Shown here one piece after another: positions 33,465 to 42,376 of a DNA stretch of 64,000 bases. Every line of letters begins with the position of its first letter. Within the stretch, counting starts at the first letter, position 1. Both the position numbers and the translations under genes were made by a program. Source of the DNA: a virus; IMG/VR virus record IMGVR_UViG_3300009551_000007, positions 1 to 64,000 of that record; one strand, given 5' to 3'. The notes below the pieces were generated by a model. That model ran no database searches. It was not told the DNA's origin and worked only from the letters and a program-made list of their open reading frames with translations.

Positions 33465-33710
33465 TTAAAACATCGGCTTCTTGTCGTCCTTGTACCGTTC
33501 GAGTTGCTTCTTCTCCTCAGATAGTTTCTTATTGGCCTCCTTGAGAGAGGCGACGTCCGACAAGAGGCGGTCGCGCTGGAACGCGAGCCGCCGAAACACG
33601 TTGATTGCCTTCTCATTCAGCCGACCGTACCTGGCGGCTTCGAGGACCGCCGCGAGTTCGACGTCACTCGGCGGGTCTTCGAGGAACGTCATGTTGCTAC
33701 CGTCGCTCAT
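33465..33710 (-). CDS. small coiled-coil protein, 81 aa
   Basis: Not recognised. The C-terminal 45 residues form a long charged helix with heptad character (RLLSDVASLKEANKKLSEEKKQLERYKDDKK). The N-terminus is short and acidic. ATG 33710 has AAGGAGCTAGA upstream, a strong ribosome binding site. It sits 24 bases after the ribonucleotide reductase gene in transcription order. Confidence 0.6.
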   Translation of the reverse strand: MSDGSNMTFLEDPPSDVELAAVLEAARYGRLNEKAINVFRRLAFQRDRLLSDVASLKEANKKLSEEKKQLERYKDDKKPMF

Positions 33711-33734
33711 TCTAGCTCCTTGGTTAGTCGTCAG

Positions 33735-35441
33735 CTATGAGGCACATATGCCTGCTTTACAGTCGTCGGGCTTGGCCATGTCGGACGGCTCGTAGGTTTC
33801 TTCGATCTCCTCGCCGATGCGCTGGACTGCTTCCTTCCAACTCACACGGTTGAGGGGTTGACCGCCGCGACATTCGTCCGGGTAGGCGGTAATGCCCCTC
33901 AGTGTCGGCAGGTACTTAAGGAGTTTATCACCGAACGACTTAATCGTGCCCTCATTGTTCACCGAGCTGCCCCACTTCGGAATGTTGATCGTCGAGGCGA
34001 TGCCCTGGTCGACGTAGGATTGCATGTCGGACTGGAACTTGATGCGGCGCTCGACGTCCTCTGCGAGTTCGTAGGCGTCCTCGATGAGTGCCGGGTCGGT
34101 CTTCTTGTCGTTGATGATCCTGGCTGCGGTCGCGTCGATCACGTACTGGTAGACCGACTTGTTGCCGTCCCGTAAGTACCGGCGCTTGTAGGCCACGGCG
34201 TAGATCGGTTCGATGCCGCTGGTGGTTTCGGCGACGATTGAGATGGTCCCGGTCGGCGCGATGGACCGACAAGCGACCGGGCGGGCGATGCCGAACTTGT
34301 CGGCGAAGTCGTCGGCGGCTTTTCGCGTGAGGGTCTCGTACACCGTCATCCACTTACCCAGTTCGCTCATGTCGCCGTACCGGTAGCCGCGCGCGAGGAG
34401 CCATTCGTGCACGCCCATTAACCCCAGTCCAATCCGGCGGTTCTTCTCGCGGACGACAGCCATCCTGTCCGTCGGCATCTTGCTGTACAATGTCCCGCAA
34501 AGTAAGAACAGCACCAGGTCGGGTATCGCGTCGGCGAACTGTTCAATCGTGGAGAACCGTGCCATGTTGATCGAACCGAGGTTACAGCAGTCGGAGTCGT
34601 CGTGGCTGTCGACCTCCGTACAGGCGTTTCGGAGGTCACTGAGGTGGCCGTGGAGGTCGGGGTCCATCATGTCGACCGAGAAGCCCGGTTCGGCGGTCTC
34701 GCACATCTGTCGGACCACTAGCCAGTAGACCTTACAGGCCCATTCATGCGTGACGACGTGTTCGCCGGCCCAATGACGGTAGACCTTTCTCCAGTTCGGG
34801 TCGGCCATGGCGGCGAAGAAGTCGCGGTCCAGTCCGACGGAGATGTTGGTGCCGTCCATTGGCGCCGGGAACAGGAAGTTCTTCGCCTTCTCCCGCTTAT
34901 ACACTTCAGCCCAATTCTTCATGCCAACGTACTTGAAAACGTCTGGGTGAGCCCAGTGCAGGCCGGCCCAGATCGCCGCACGCCGCGACCCGCCTTGCAT
35001 AATGTGGCGACCGGCTTCGTTGACCATCTGCATGAGCGACAATGGGCCGGTCGAAGTGCCACCCATGCCGCGAATGTACGCGCCCTCGTGCCGCAGACCG
35101 GAGTACACGCAGCCGACGCCGCCGCCGGTCATTAACGCCGACGTCACCTTATGCATCAAGTCTGCCCAGCCCTCGCGGGAGTCTTCGGCGCGAAACAGGA
35201 AGCAGTTGTTGACTTGCGGGTAGGGTCGGCCCGACGAGTACAGGTAGCGACCACCGGGCATGAACATGCGGTCTTGTATGTAGCCGACGACTTTATGCGT
35301 CGCCTCGGGCGCGTACCCGTCCATGACGCTGTGAGCCACTCTCCGGGCCGTGTCGGGCCATTCCTCCTTCATGTTCGTGTTGATACTGTGGGAGTATTTG
35401 CTGAGGTAAATCGACCGGGCGAACTCAGACATAGGCACCAT
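33735..35441 (-). CDS. nrdJ: ribonucleotide reductase, class II (adenosylcobalamin dependent)
   Basis: Converts ribonucleotides to deoxyribonucleotides using vitamin B12 radical chemistry, supplying dNTPs for phage replication. 568 aa. Key features: Cys80 in QVNNCFLF as one redox cysteine, the active-site loop RNACTEVDSHDDSDCCNLGS (Asn272, Cys274, Glu276 and partner Cys286), LSLMQMVNEAGRHIMQGGSRR and APTGTISIVAETTSGIEP. The end carries CKAGIC, the swinging CxxxxC (561/566) used for re-reduction. Oxygen-independent class II fits an environmental host. Start ATG 35441 or 35432. Own leader of 130 bases upstream. Confidence 0.88.
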   Translation of the reverse strand: MVPMSEFARSIYLSKYSHSINTNMKEEWPDTARRVAHSVMDGYAPEATHKVVGYIQDRMFMPGGRYLYSSGRPYPQVNNCFLFRAEDSREGWADLMHKVTSALMTGGGVGCVYSGLRHEGAYIRGMGGTSTGPLSLMQMVNEAGRHIMQGGSRRAAIWAGLHWAHPDVFKYVGMKNWAEVYKREKAKNFLFPAPMDGTNISVGLDRDFFAAMADPNWRKVYRHWAGEHVVTHEWACKVYWLVVRQMCETAEPGFSVDMMDPDLHGHLSDLRNACTEVDSHDDSDCCNLGSINMARFSTIEQFADAIPDLVLFLLCGTLYSKMPTDRMAVVREKNRRIGLGLMGVHEWLLARGYRYGDMSELGKWMTVYETLTRKAADDFADKFGIARPVACRSIAPTGTISIVAETTSGIEPIYAVAYKRRYLRDGNKSVYQYVIDATAARIINDKKTDPALIEDAYELAEDVERRIKFQSDMQSYVDQGIASTINIPKWGSSVNNEGTIKSFGDKLLKYLPTLRGITAYPDECRGGQPLNRVSWKEAVQRIGEEIEETYEPSDMAKPDDCKAGICAS

Positions 35442-35571
35442 GGTAGCCGTCTCCGTACAGCCCTCGCCCGTAGTGGGCGATAGGCGGGTTTTTCACAGGC
35501 GGATAAAAACTGAACGAGACGGTATAATACGAGATTTTGCTTTATCGCGTTTTCCCTAAATCCTTTCTCGC
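35442..35571 (-). promoter_or_regulatory. leader region of the ribonucleotide reductase gene
   Basis: A 130-base gap, AT-richer than its surroundings. On the minus strand it has TATTAT at 35529-35524 as a possible -10 box, without a convincing -35, and a TCGCCC/GGGCGA hairpin at 35464-35480 near the start codon. It is too short for a cobalamin riboswitch. Confidence 0.35.
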
Positions 35572-36450
35572 TCAACTCTTACGCTCGATACGGATGAATG
35601 GTTCGTCCACGATCAGTAACGTGGTGGGCGGCGTGTCCGAGGCGGTCTGATTGACTTCGCCCTTTGCGTAATGGAACGGAGTCTCCTGGGAGGAATTAAC
35701 CGGTGCCGGAGTTGGTATGCTCTCTCGGTTCGGCATGTTGACGTAGCCATTAACTGACCCGCCGCTAACAGTTTCGACTCGTTTGTCCTGTTCGGCTGCT
35801 GGTTCGCCCCTTTCGACGCCCATGAGCACGTCCGGCGGGACCGCGAAGCCTTTGATAGTGATTTGCTTGGCTTTGTCTAAGTCCCATTCGAGAGGTGGGT
35901 ACTCGCTACATACTACGCCCTCGTGCCCTACGTGAACCTTCTCGACCTCCTCCCGCATCTTGAGTACGGCATAGTGAATGTCGTCCGGCTTCATGTCTTT
36001 CACTTCGTACCGCTTCCCGAAGTTGTCGACGAGAGTACAAGGGGACTTGACGATGGGCGGGCCACTGGCGCGAAGCGTCTTCAGATCGAAGTTGAACGGG
36101 GCGTGGTGGATTGGCAATGGGAAGTCGAGACCGAGACGAGTGAAGAACGTCTCGCGGCGGCGTTCTAGCCGGACGCCCTCGAATATTAACTGTGAATCGA
36201 GGAGCGGCGGCGTCTCTAATGGTTTCAGTACCGGGAACGACGGATGGTAAATGAGCAACTCGAACGAGCAGCTTTCCCAACTGGCGTTGACGGACACGAC
36301 ATGGGCGTCGGCGGGAATCTCCGAGCCACCAGCAGGCACGTACAAGCAAGAGCAGTTGCGCGAATCGCGAATCATGGTTAGCATTTCTCGCGCGCCGACG
36401 CGGACGCGCTTCACGCGGAGCAACTTCTCGTCAATCATTTCTTCGTTCAT
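35572..36450 (-). CDS. hypothetical protein, 292 aa
   Basis: Not recognised. The N-terminal two thirds look like one mixed alpha/beta domain: VPAGGSEIPADAHVVSVNASWESCSFELLIYHPSFP, then VRLERRRETFFTRLGLDFPLPIHHAP. The C-terminal 90 residues are Pro/Glu/Ser-rich and disordered. It lies between large terminase and ribonucleotide reductase. The start ATG 36450 follows GGAG. No membrane segment or enzyme motif. Confidence 0.6.
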   Translation of the reverse strand: MNEEMIDEKLLRVKRVRVGAREMLTMIRDSRNCSCLYVPAGGSEIPADAHVVSVNASWESCSFELLIYHPSFPVLKPLETPPLLDSQLIFEGVRLERRRETFFTRLGLDFPLPIHHAPFNFDLKTLRASGPPIVKSPCTLVDNFGKRYEVKDMKPDDIHYAVLKMREEVEKVHVGHEGVVCSEYPPLEWDLDKAKQITIKGFAVPPDVLMGVERGEPAAEQDKRVETVSGGSVNGYVNMPNRESIPTPAPVNSSQETPFHYAKGEVNQTASDTPPTTLLIVDEPFIRIERKS

Positions 36451-36463
36451 CCGAATCTCCTAG

Positions 36464-38248
36464 TTAGAACCCGCCGGCGTACCCTGCGTTGGACGGGCGT
36501 TCGAGCATGGCATGAATCGCTAAGGCGAGCGAGTCGAGTTCGTCGGGCGAGCGACCGAGGAGCGACTTGAGCGTCTGCCCCTTGTAGTTCGGGTTGGGCT
36601 TATCTTTCGGGATCATGTAGGTGCGGCCCTCGGCGTCGATCTTCAGCGGTATGGGCGACATTTGACGGTGGAGTTCGCCGTACTCACGGCCAATGCCGAA
36701 CCCGTGGAGTTGTGTCCCTCCGAGGGTCGGCGACACTGTGTTCTCGGCGATCTCCGTGGCGCGGTACGCCATTGAGACACGGTCCAGTTCCACGCCGTCC
36801 TCACTGTACCGCTTTTCCTTCATCGTCTCGTATGCCGTGAGCGCGGCGGCAGCCTCTAGCCGCGACGGGTCGATCAGTTCGCGAATGGTTCCGTACAACT
36901 GTGCCCGACGGTTCTTGAACGAGTACCGCTGCTCGCGGATGCCGAGGCGCTCACTCAGTGTCGACTTGCTCCGCTTCGGGTCGGTCGCTATCGGTTCGCC
37001 GAACGCCACGGTGCGGACGCCGTAGCCCTTCTCGCGGAGTGCGTCGGCGTGCTGCAGGCCGTTCCCACGGTCGAAGCAGACCAGTTCCGGCGCGAGGTCG
37101 AACTCCCTCATCATGGCTATGGTCATAGACGGGATCACGGCAGTGTTGGGCGTCTTATGCGACAACTGTTTCATCACGCCGTACCGGTCGACGATTGTCC
37201 ATACCGTGTAGTCGCCGCCTTCCGCCGGGTCCACGCCCATGCCTTCCGCGGCGCGACGGATCAGGCCGCGCTTCACTTGATCGTCAATCCAGTCGGCCCA
37301 TTCTTCGGCCTTGAGTGTCCAGTGCGGGGGATACAGCAGGACGTCGGCCCCCTTCCAGAACTTGGCGTGTAGCCCAATCGACTGGCGGATGAGGGGCCAG
37401 GTCTTCAGCCTCTCCTGGTACACGAACCACGGCATAACCCCCGGCACGATCACCTCACCGGTCGGCTTCATACCGGCGGCGATCTGGGCACGGGCGTACT
37501 TCACGTTCGGCGAATCCTCGGCAGTGATCGTAATCACTTTACGTAGTTTACCCGGACGCGGGTCATCGGTCGGTCGCTCGACGTCGCCCGGCTTCTCCTT
37601 CGTGCCGTCCTCCCGCGAACCGCCCTCGACGGCGCGGTGAAAGAAGTTCTCACACGGGAACGGGTTGCCGATGGCGAGGCGGCGATGTGCCCATGAATCC
37701 GCTGCGTCCCAACCTACGTCGTCGACGCCGGACGCTTCGTCAGCAATGAATAGCGTGCGTGGGACCGGCGGGAACTCGCCCGGCACTTCGGGCACATGGT
37801 GACCCAGTAAGCCTTCGCCCTTCTTCGCGACCCGGCCCCGCAGGTAGCTCTTGGGATGGAGTTTACCCTTGAGCGGTCCGTTCGTGTACACGCGGCGGAT
37901 TTCCAGATCATTAACCAACAGTGGCCCGCCCTTGCTCGCCTCCAGCGGGAACCGGGCGCTTTGAATCAGGTTCCGTATTTCCCCCCAGAGGACGCCGTTC
38001 AGCTGCATTTCGTCCACCGACGTCGTTATCACACGGCACGGGTAGCGGGTCAGGAAGAACCACAGTGCTATGAAGGCAGCAGTGAAGTCCTTCCCTAGCA
38101 TGTTACCGGCCACGCAGACCGTGTCGCGGTTGTCCTGCACGGAGTATATCAGTTCACGCTCTCGGTCGTAGAACTGAATATGCGGCCACATGATCCGCTG
38201 GAAGCGGAGCGGGTCGACAATGTAGGTGAAGTTGTTACGGTCGGCCAT
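36464..38248 (-). CDS. terminase large subunit
   Basis: Motor ATPase and nuclease that packages DNA. 594 aa from ATG 38248, which overlaps the stop of the methyltransferase-like gene by one base (TAATG); upstream extension is out-of-frame. Atypical Walker A VAGNMLGKDF (48-56), Walker B LFIADEAS (166-173) and the coupling motif IGNPF. The nuclease half shows GMGVDPAEGGDYTVWTIVD with the first metal Asp, LVCFDRGNGLQHADALREKGY with the second, and a final DELDSLALAIHA. First large gene of the packaging module; small subunit probably at 40288. Confidence 0.88.
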   Translation of the reverse strand: MADRNNFTYIVDPLRFQRIMWPHIQFYDRERELIYSVQDNRDTVCVAGNMLGKDFTAAFIALWFFLTRYPCRVITTSVDEMQLNGVLWGEIRNLIQSARFPLEASKGGPLLVNDLEIRRVYTNGPLKGKLHPKSYLRGRVAKKGEGLLGHHVPEVPGEFPPVPRTLFIADEASGVDDVGWDAADSWAHRRLAIGNPFPCENFFHRAVEGGSREDGTKEKPGDVERPTDDPRPGKLRKVITITAEDSPNVKYARAQIAAGMKPTGEVIVPGVMPWFVYQERLKTWPLIRQSIGLHAKFWKGADVLLYPPHWTLKAEEWADWIDDQVKRGLIRRAAEGMGVDPAEGGDYTVWTIVDRYGVMKQLSHKTPNTAVIPSMTIAMMREFDLAPELVCFDRGNGLQHADALREKGYGVRTVAFGEPIATDPKRSKSTLSERLGIREQRYSFKNRRAQLYGTIRELIDPSRLEAAAALTAYETMKEKRYSEDGVELDRVSMAYRATEIAENTVSPTLGGTQLHGFGIGREYGELHRQMSPIPLKIDAEGRTYMIPKDKPNPNYKGQTLKSLLGRSPDELDSLALAIHAMLERPSNAGYAGGF

Positions 38249-38826
38249 TACAACGTGCCCCACTGGTCTGCCATGGCTTCGGCGATACCGCTGAATGTGA
38301 CGGACCGTAACAGGCCCCTTTCGGGCGAGGGCGGCAAGCACCTCAGTGTGTCGTCGTAGGGCGGCGGAACGAACTCGGTCGGTTCCAGTTTGGGGAGGCC
38401 CTTTAGCCAGAGACAGGTCGATTTCTTTTCGCGGTGGCCGAACTGGTAGGGCTGAATGGTTTGCGTCGGTCTGCCGACTATGTTCATGGCTGCCCCGCAC
38501 ATCAACGGGTTTTCAACGCATACCCTCGGCGCGTTCGCGGCGAGACACTTCAGGAACAGTTCCGTAGCCTCTATCATGCTATCCCGTCTGCCCGGTCGCT
38601 TTAGATACTGCACGCCGCTATTGGTGAGGTACGTGCACGGGGGATGGGCTATAACCAGATCCCATTCCATACCCAGCAGGGGCGTCACGTCGCGTCGGAA
38701 ATGTAAGCCCCTGGCGTCGGCGTTCCCCCAGCCCATCCTCAGATCGCAGCTGTAAGCGAGATGACCCCTGCTCCGGAAGGCGTCTCTAACGGTCCCGGAA
38801 AACTCACAGGCTATCAGTACACGCAT
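38248..38826 (-). CDS. DNA cytosine methyltransferase-like protein
   Basis: 192 aa with a Rossmann-type start (RVLIACEFSGTVRDAFRSRG, motif I like), the Pro-Cys motif IV (AHPPCTYL, residues 61-68) and ENPLM as the ENV-like motif VI. That combination is the core of C5-methyltransferases, but the protein lacks a target recognition domain and is about half the usual length. This phage group is often annotated only as a methyltransferase-like protein. It could modify phage DNA or act on nucleotides. Position directly before the terminase suggests a packaging link. Confidence 0.7.
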   Translation of the reverse strand: MRVLIACEFSGTVRDAFRSRGHLAYSCDLRMGWGNADARGLHFRRDVTPLLGMEWDLVIAHPPCTYLTNSGVQYLKRPGRRDSMIEATELFLKCLAANAPRVCVENPLMCGAAMNIVGRPTQTIQPYQFGHREKKSTCLWLKGLPKLEPTEFVPPPYDDTLRCLPPSPERGLLRSVTFSGIAEAMADQWGTL

Positions 38827-38874
38827 TAGCGATCTCTGGGAGGAATAGACGAGTATGGTGTGGTCTGCGCGATG

Positions 38875-39084
38875 CTATATGCCGTCCGTGACCTGCGTGA
38901 ATCGGCCGTCCAGGAACTCGGATAGTTCGCGGTAGCGGAGCTTGTCGTAATGGACGGAATGGTACACGACCGATTTCTCGACACCGTCCCGGTCACCGTT
39001 GGTCGAGCAAGTGGCTACGCCGATCACGACGTACAGCCCGCCCTTGCGATGTTTCCACACGCTGTAAGGTGATGGTTCGTTCAT
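38875..39084 (-). CDS. DUF1653-like small protein, 69 aa
   Basis: The pattern VWKHRKGGLYVVIGVA, then VVYHSVHYDKLRYRELSEFLDGRFTQV fits the small beta-barrel DUF1653-type proteins (a KGG-YxV-GxA start, then Y..LR..EF). These are common in phages and have no settled function. Its ATG overlaps the stop of the 68 aa gene in ATGA. Confidence 0.6.
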   Translation of the reverse strand: MNEPSPYSVWKHRKGGLYVVIGVATCSTNGDRDGVEKSVVYHSVHYDKLRYRELSEFLDGRFTQVTDGI

Positions 39085-39287
39085 GTTGTCTCCCGTAGGA
39101 ACTCGTCGATGGCTTCGCGGAACCGTTCAGCAACTGCTCTCGTTAAGACGATCTTGTATGGTTCTTTACAATCGTCGTTGGAGAGGATCATTACCGGTTC
39201 GCCGTCGCGTGGGCCCGTGAACACCGAGCCGATGGATATGTGTTCGGGCGGGTACACGATGACGGTGACCGGTACTGCTGTGGCCAT
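39081..39287 (-). CDS. hypothetical protein, 68 aa
   Basis: Not recognised. A small beta/alpha protein ending in a helix (VAERFREAIDEFLRE). A strand pair VTVIVYPPEHISIGSVFTG starts it. It overlaps the DUF1653-like gene and follows the next gene by 2 bases, so it is part of a tightly coupled run of small accessory genes. Confidence 0.5.
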   Translation of the reverse strand: MATAVPVTVIVYPPEHISIGSVFTGPRDGEPVMILSNDDCKEPYKIVLTRAVAERFREAIDEFLRETT

Positions 39288-39289
39288 GG

Positions 39290-39613
39290 CTACTTACCCG
39301 TGTCCGAATGAAACACGGCTTCCCCGTTAGTGATCGTGAAGTGTGCCTTACACTCGCCGGTCCATCGAATCGACGGCGCGAGGGTCGGGCCGGCGTCGCC
39401 CTCGGCGTAGCTCCATCGGTGAATGCCTTCGACACGCGGATGCTGGTCGGTCACGAGGGGCGTGTAGCACGAGTTACCACACCCACACGGACAAACGAAG
39501 TCCACGGCGTAGGGTTCGCCGCCCTTCACGATCACTTGCATTTCGCCGGCCGCGGGCGCGGGTCGGTCGCAGCCGAACTGGTACCGAACCGACTTGTATT
39601 TAGTTACCATCAT
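39290..39613 (-). CDS. DUF6527-like zinc-binding protein, 107 aa
   Basis: A short beta domain with FVCPCGCGNSCYTPLV as a Cys-rich zinc site, followed by GPTLAPSIRWTGECKAHFTITNG. This order (CxCGCG, then L.PSI, then C..HF.I.N) is that of DUF6527-type proteins. Their function is not settled. The start at ATG 39613 overlaps the previous gene by 14 bases. Confidence 0.55.
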   Translation of the reverse strand: MMVTKYKSVRYQFGCDRPAPAAGEMQVIVKGGEPYAVDFVCPCGCGNSCYTPLVTDQHPRVEGIHRWSYAEGDAGPTLAPSIRWTGECKAHFTITNGEAVFHSDTGK

Positions 39614-39863
39614 GGAACCCTATTGTAATGCGTTTCGTGGTCCGCGACGAGAGCACCACCGAAGTGACCTCGTGGGGCGCGACCTTGGCCGTGAACCGGT
39701 TGCCGTCCCGCCACCAGACGACTTCGTAACTGTCGAGGCCGGTCTCGTCAATCATCACGGTTAGGACGCGCGCCAGGCGCTCGCCGTCGCCCAAGTTCAC
39801 CCATTCACCCGGCGCGTACACTACGAGTTGTTTGTCTGAACCGCCGTCGCCTTTAATCGCCAC
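39600..39863 (-). CDS. hypothetical protein, 87 aa
   Basis: Not recognised. The start is GTG 39863, with AAGGAG 8 bases upstream; the longer frame seen further up is a misreading of the secreted-protein gene. Beta-rich: LVVYAPGEWVNLGDG, VLTVMIDETGLDSYEVVWWRDGNRFTAKVAPHEV. It lies 2 bases after the secreted lipocalin-like gene. Confidence 0.55.
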   Translation of the reverse strand: MAIKGDGGSDKQLVVYAPGEWVNLGDGERLARVLTVMIDETGLDSYEVVWWRDGNRFTAKVAPHEVTSVVLSSRTTKRITIGFHDGN

Positions 39864-39865
39864 TG

Positions 39866-40237
39866 TTACTTCTCCTTGGTCAGTACGAACCTGTTGTTGT
39901 CGTAATCGACGCCGCGTGAGAAGCTCGACATTTTCACGTAGAACCCGCCCTCGCCGACGTCGCGGTGATCGCAGTAGATATGACCGACGCACGACAGGTG
40001 GTCGTCCTTGTACGACCATATACCGGAATAGATGACGGTTTCGTCGAGCACGGCGACGTAGGTGTAGTCGCCCCTCAGTTCGAGTACGCCGGTTTGCGAG
40101 TTGCCGTTCTTCTCGGTGACCTCGATCTTCCAAGTGCCAATGTACTGGTCTTCGGGTATCGGCTTGGGTTTCGGCACGGGCGCTGCTGCGGCGAACCCGG
40201 CCGTAACCAGCAACACGGTTAGTAGTGAGCACTTCAT
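39866..40237 (-). CDS. secreted lipocalin-like protein with Gemmata-type signal peptide
   Basis: 123 aa. Signal peptide KCSLLTVLLVTAGFAAAAPVPK, with the AAPVPK junction very common in Gemmataceae exported proteins. The mature part is a small beta-barrel (IGTWKIEVTEKNG, GVLELRGDYTYVAVL, IYSGIWSYKDDHLSCVG), resembling the TIGR03067/lipocalin-like proteins of planctomycetes. It is probably of host origin and acts in the envelope or outside the cell, perhaps in adsorption exclusion. AGGAGG stands before ATG 40237. Confidence 0.75.
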   Translation of the reverse strand: MKCSLLTVLLVTAGFAAAAPVPKPKPIPEDQYIGTWKIEVTEKNGNSQTGVLELRGDYTYVAVLDETVIYSGIWSYKDDHLSCVGHIYCDHRDVGEGGFYVKMSSFSRGVDYDNNRFVLTKEK

Positions 40238-40287
40238 ACGAGCCTCCTGAGGGGAACTAGTGGCCTGTGATGCGTGAGGTGGTGCTG

Positions 40288-41016
40288 CTATTTCCTCGCA
40301 CGCTTGGGCGACGATATGGGGGCTTCCTCGTACACGGCCTCCGCGTCGGTCTGAGCCTCGATCAACGGTAGGTCGGCCGGCGGGAGCATCTTCACCGAGT
40401 TGATCTTGTCCTCAATCGGGTCGGCGGCTTCGGCACCGTACTGTTTCTCCACCATGGCATCCCAGTTGACGTTGAAGACGGTCACGCCGCCCTGCTTCTC
40501 CTTGTCGAACGCCCCGCGTATCCGGAGGCGCATTTCGACACACCACTTGATCGTTTCAAGGTAGGCGGGGTTGCCCGTTTGCCCTTTCAGCGTCCGCTCG
40601 ATGTTCTTCTTTATCACGTGGAGGGGCGTGTGCTGGGCGTCCAAGCCCTCGCGCTCGATGCGGACGCGAGTGGTTTGACTTTTCGGGTTGCCTACTATCT
40701 TGGGGATGCGTGGTGCCTTCTCGGTCCTGACCGTCCGCGATTCGAGCGGGTCACATGACTTCAGCCAAGCGTTCCAAGCCGTCGACTCCAGTAGGTCGAT
40801 CTTGGCCATTTCTTCAGCCTTGGCCTCGTCGAACTTAGTGACCGACTCCGCCAGCCACAGTTTCCGGATCACCTTTAGGTCTTCACATATCGTACCCTGA
40901 TCGAACCCCACGTGCTGGCCGATCTGCCACTGAGTCCATCCGCGCAAGTACAACTCCGACACGGTCTTGCGTCGCTCCAATATCTCAAGTTCCTTCGAGT
41001 TGGTCATCTTCCGCAT
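40288..41016 (-). CDS. probable terminase small subunit (helix-turn-helix)
   Basis: 242 aa. Residues 10-50 form a helix-turn-helix (VSELYLRGWTQWQIGQHVGFDQGTICEDL), and the middle carries the oligomerisation helix pattern GNPAYLETIKWCVEMRLRIRGAF typical of small terminases that bind DNA packaging sites. The C-terminus is acidic. ATG 41016 is chosen because GGGAGG lies 8 bases upstream; further upstream frame is non-coding. Located 2 kb before the large terminase. Confidence 0.65.
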   Translation of the reverse strand: MRKMTNSKELEILERRKTVSELYLRGWTQWQIGQHVGFDQGTICEDLKVIRKLWLAESVTKFDEAKAEEMAKIDLLESTAWNAWLKSCDPLESRTVRTEKAPRIPKIVGNPKSQTTRVRIEREGLDAQHTPLHVIKKNIERTLKGQTGNPAYLETIKWCVEMRLRIRGAFDKEKQGGVTVFNVNWDAMVEKQYGAEAADPIEDKINSVKMLPPADLPLIEAQTDAEAVYEEAPISSPKRARK

Positions 41017-41069
41017 ACCCCACCCTCCCATGCACATATGAACCTTATACCTTTGACCCCTATGCCCCA

Positions 41070-41252
41070 CTACCGCTCGGACCACCATCCCACGTATCGC
41101 CCGACGCCGAACACGGTGTACCCGTACCCGACGATTACCATGAGGCACCCCAAGCCGACCACCTCCGGCCCGTGGCATCCGACCACGTCGAGTAGCCGGT
41201 TCTCCAGCATTAGCGCCTTGATGTATAGACCGTTCACAGTTGGACCGAACAT
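41070..41252 (-). CDS. small membrane protein, 60 aa
   Basis: Not recognised. GGAGGGTAAC before ATG 41252 is a strong ribosome binding site. Hydrophobic stretch VVGLGCLMVIVGYGYTVFGVG suggests one membrane segment, with a short basic end. It is immediately downstream of the next membrane protein gene, so the two may act together. Confidence 0.55.
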   Translation of the reverse strand: MFGPTVNGLYIKALMLENRLLDVVGCHGPEVVGLGCLMVIVGYGYTVFGVGRYVGWWSER

Positions 41253-41253
41253 G

Positions 41254-41463
41254 TTACCCTCCGAACGTGAGAAAGTGGATCGTTAGCCCGACGACGCCCA
41301 GCAACGTACCGCCGATGAGGAGCCATTCCCGCACCGGCTTCTCCGTCGCCCATTCCGTGATCGTCTTCTCGCTCCTCACTGCTCGCCCGGCGTCGTACAC
41401 TAGGGCGGTGACTTGAACCACTACCGCGAGGACGAACAATGCCAATCCGTATGTGCTGATCAT
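41254..41463 (-). CDS. small two-helix membrane protein, 69 aa
   Basis: Two membrane segments (YGLALFVLAVVVQVTALVY and WLLIGGTLLGVVGLTIHFL) joined by a charged loop. Start overlaps the stop of the TIGR02996-type gene (TCATGA). It could be a holin-like or superinfection-exclusion protein; nothing distinguishes these. Confidence 0.6.
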   Translation of the reverse strand: MISTYGLALFVLAVVVQVTALVYDAGRAVRSEKTITEWATEKPVREWLLIGGTLLGVVGLTIHFLTFGG

Positions 41464-41960
41464 GAGTACGTCTCCCGTGGTGAAGCAGCTAGAACCGAGT
41501 TGTCGGGCCGGGGTGCGGCGATAATGTCCGCGGCCGTCGCACGCACGCCGGCCTCGATCAGAGCGAACCCGTTCTCTTGTAGCCAGTCGGCGAAAACCAG
41601 TAGTAACGTCGCATCGGTCTCGGTCTTCAACGCCGCTATCCAGTTACCGGCGTCAGGATGCTCTCTAAACCGCCGCGCCTCGGTTATCAACGAGTCACGT
41701 AGTGCGTTGAGCCTCGTCACATCATCGGGGAGAAGCTCATGCGAGTAATCGAACGTACCGAAAGCGACCTCTATCACTTCCACACGAACATGTTCCACGC
41801 CGGTCTCACGGACTATGTGGTGCCACTGCGACTCGTACATGAAGCAGCGTTCGCACTTCGCCGAGCCGCCTACTATCTCCCAGCCCATCATAGAGTGCAC
41901 CGTTGTACAACTCTCGTAGCAAACCATGCATACCTCGTCCTCGGTCGAACGGCGGCTCAT
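41460..41960 (-). CDS. TIGR02996-domain protein with N-terminal Cys motifs, 166 aa
   Basis: The last 70 residues contain the TIGR02996 signature (NWIAALKTETDATLLLVFADWLQENGF). The first 60 carry Cys pairs (CMVCYESC, CERCF) that look like a zinc-binding module. Second instance of this planctomycete domain in the window, which strengthens the host assignment. ATG overlaps the upstream stop in ATGA. Confidence 0.75.
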   Translation of the reverse strand: MSRRSTEDEVCMVCYESCTTVHSMMGWEIVGGSAKCERCFMYESQWHHIVRETGVEHVRVEVIEVAFGTFDYSHELLPDDVTRLNALRDSLITEARRFREHPDAGNWIAALKTETDATLLLVFADWLQENGFALIEAGVRATAADIIAAPRPDNSVLAASPRETYS

Positions 41961-42376
41961 ATTCGTGCCCTCTTCGGCGGGTCAGGAGGGGCGTCTACCG
42001 AGTCTGTACCGCGAGTGGACGGGTCACCTACGAGCGATGTGATTACGTCTTTAGGGGCGACGCCCTGCTTGTGGCGAAGGGCAATGAGAGTAATCACGTT
42101 CGCCAGGCTCAGACCCGACAGGCCGTGGAGGAGGAACAAAGTCAAAATCAGTTCGTCCTGGGGTCCAGGCCCACACTTGAGAGATTCCGACCGTTCGTCA
42201 CTTAGTACCACGCGTGAGCCGGTCTCGTCGGTATCGACGGTAACGAACCCTGCGGAATGGAGCGCGAACCCCGACGCCTTTAGAGCCGCAGCTATGATTA
42301 TATGAACCACGTCGTCGGGGAACACGACCGGCATCCAGTAGTTGCGTAACTCACAGTACCCCATAGCGTACTTCAT
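41957..42376 (-). CDS. hypothetical protein, 139 aa
   Basis: Not recognised. Two hydrophobic helices (VVHIIIAAALKASGFALHS; ELILTLFLLHGLSGLSLANVITLIAL) may be buried in a helical bundle. The end is Pro/Asp/Arg-rich. It sits between coupled neighbours, each overlapping by 4 bases. Confidence 0.55.
   Translation of the reverse strand: MKYAMGYCELRNYWMPVVFPDDVVHIIIAAALKASGFALHSAGFVTVDTDETGSRVVLSDERSESLKCGPGPQDELILTLFLLHGLSGLSLANVITLIALRHKQGVAPKDVITSLVGDPSTRGTDSVDAPPDPPKRARI

Noticed and set aside
35442-35571. Possible cobalamin riboswitch before the B12-dependent reductase
   Set aside because: The leader is only 130 bases and shows no B12-box or long-range pairing pattern.
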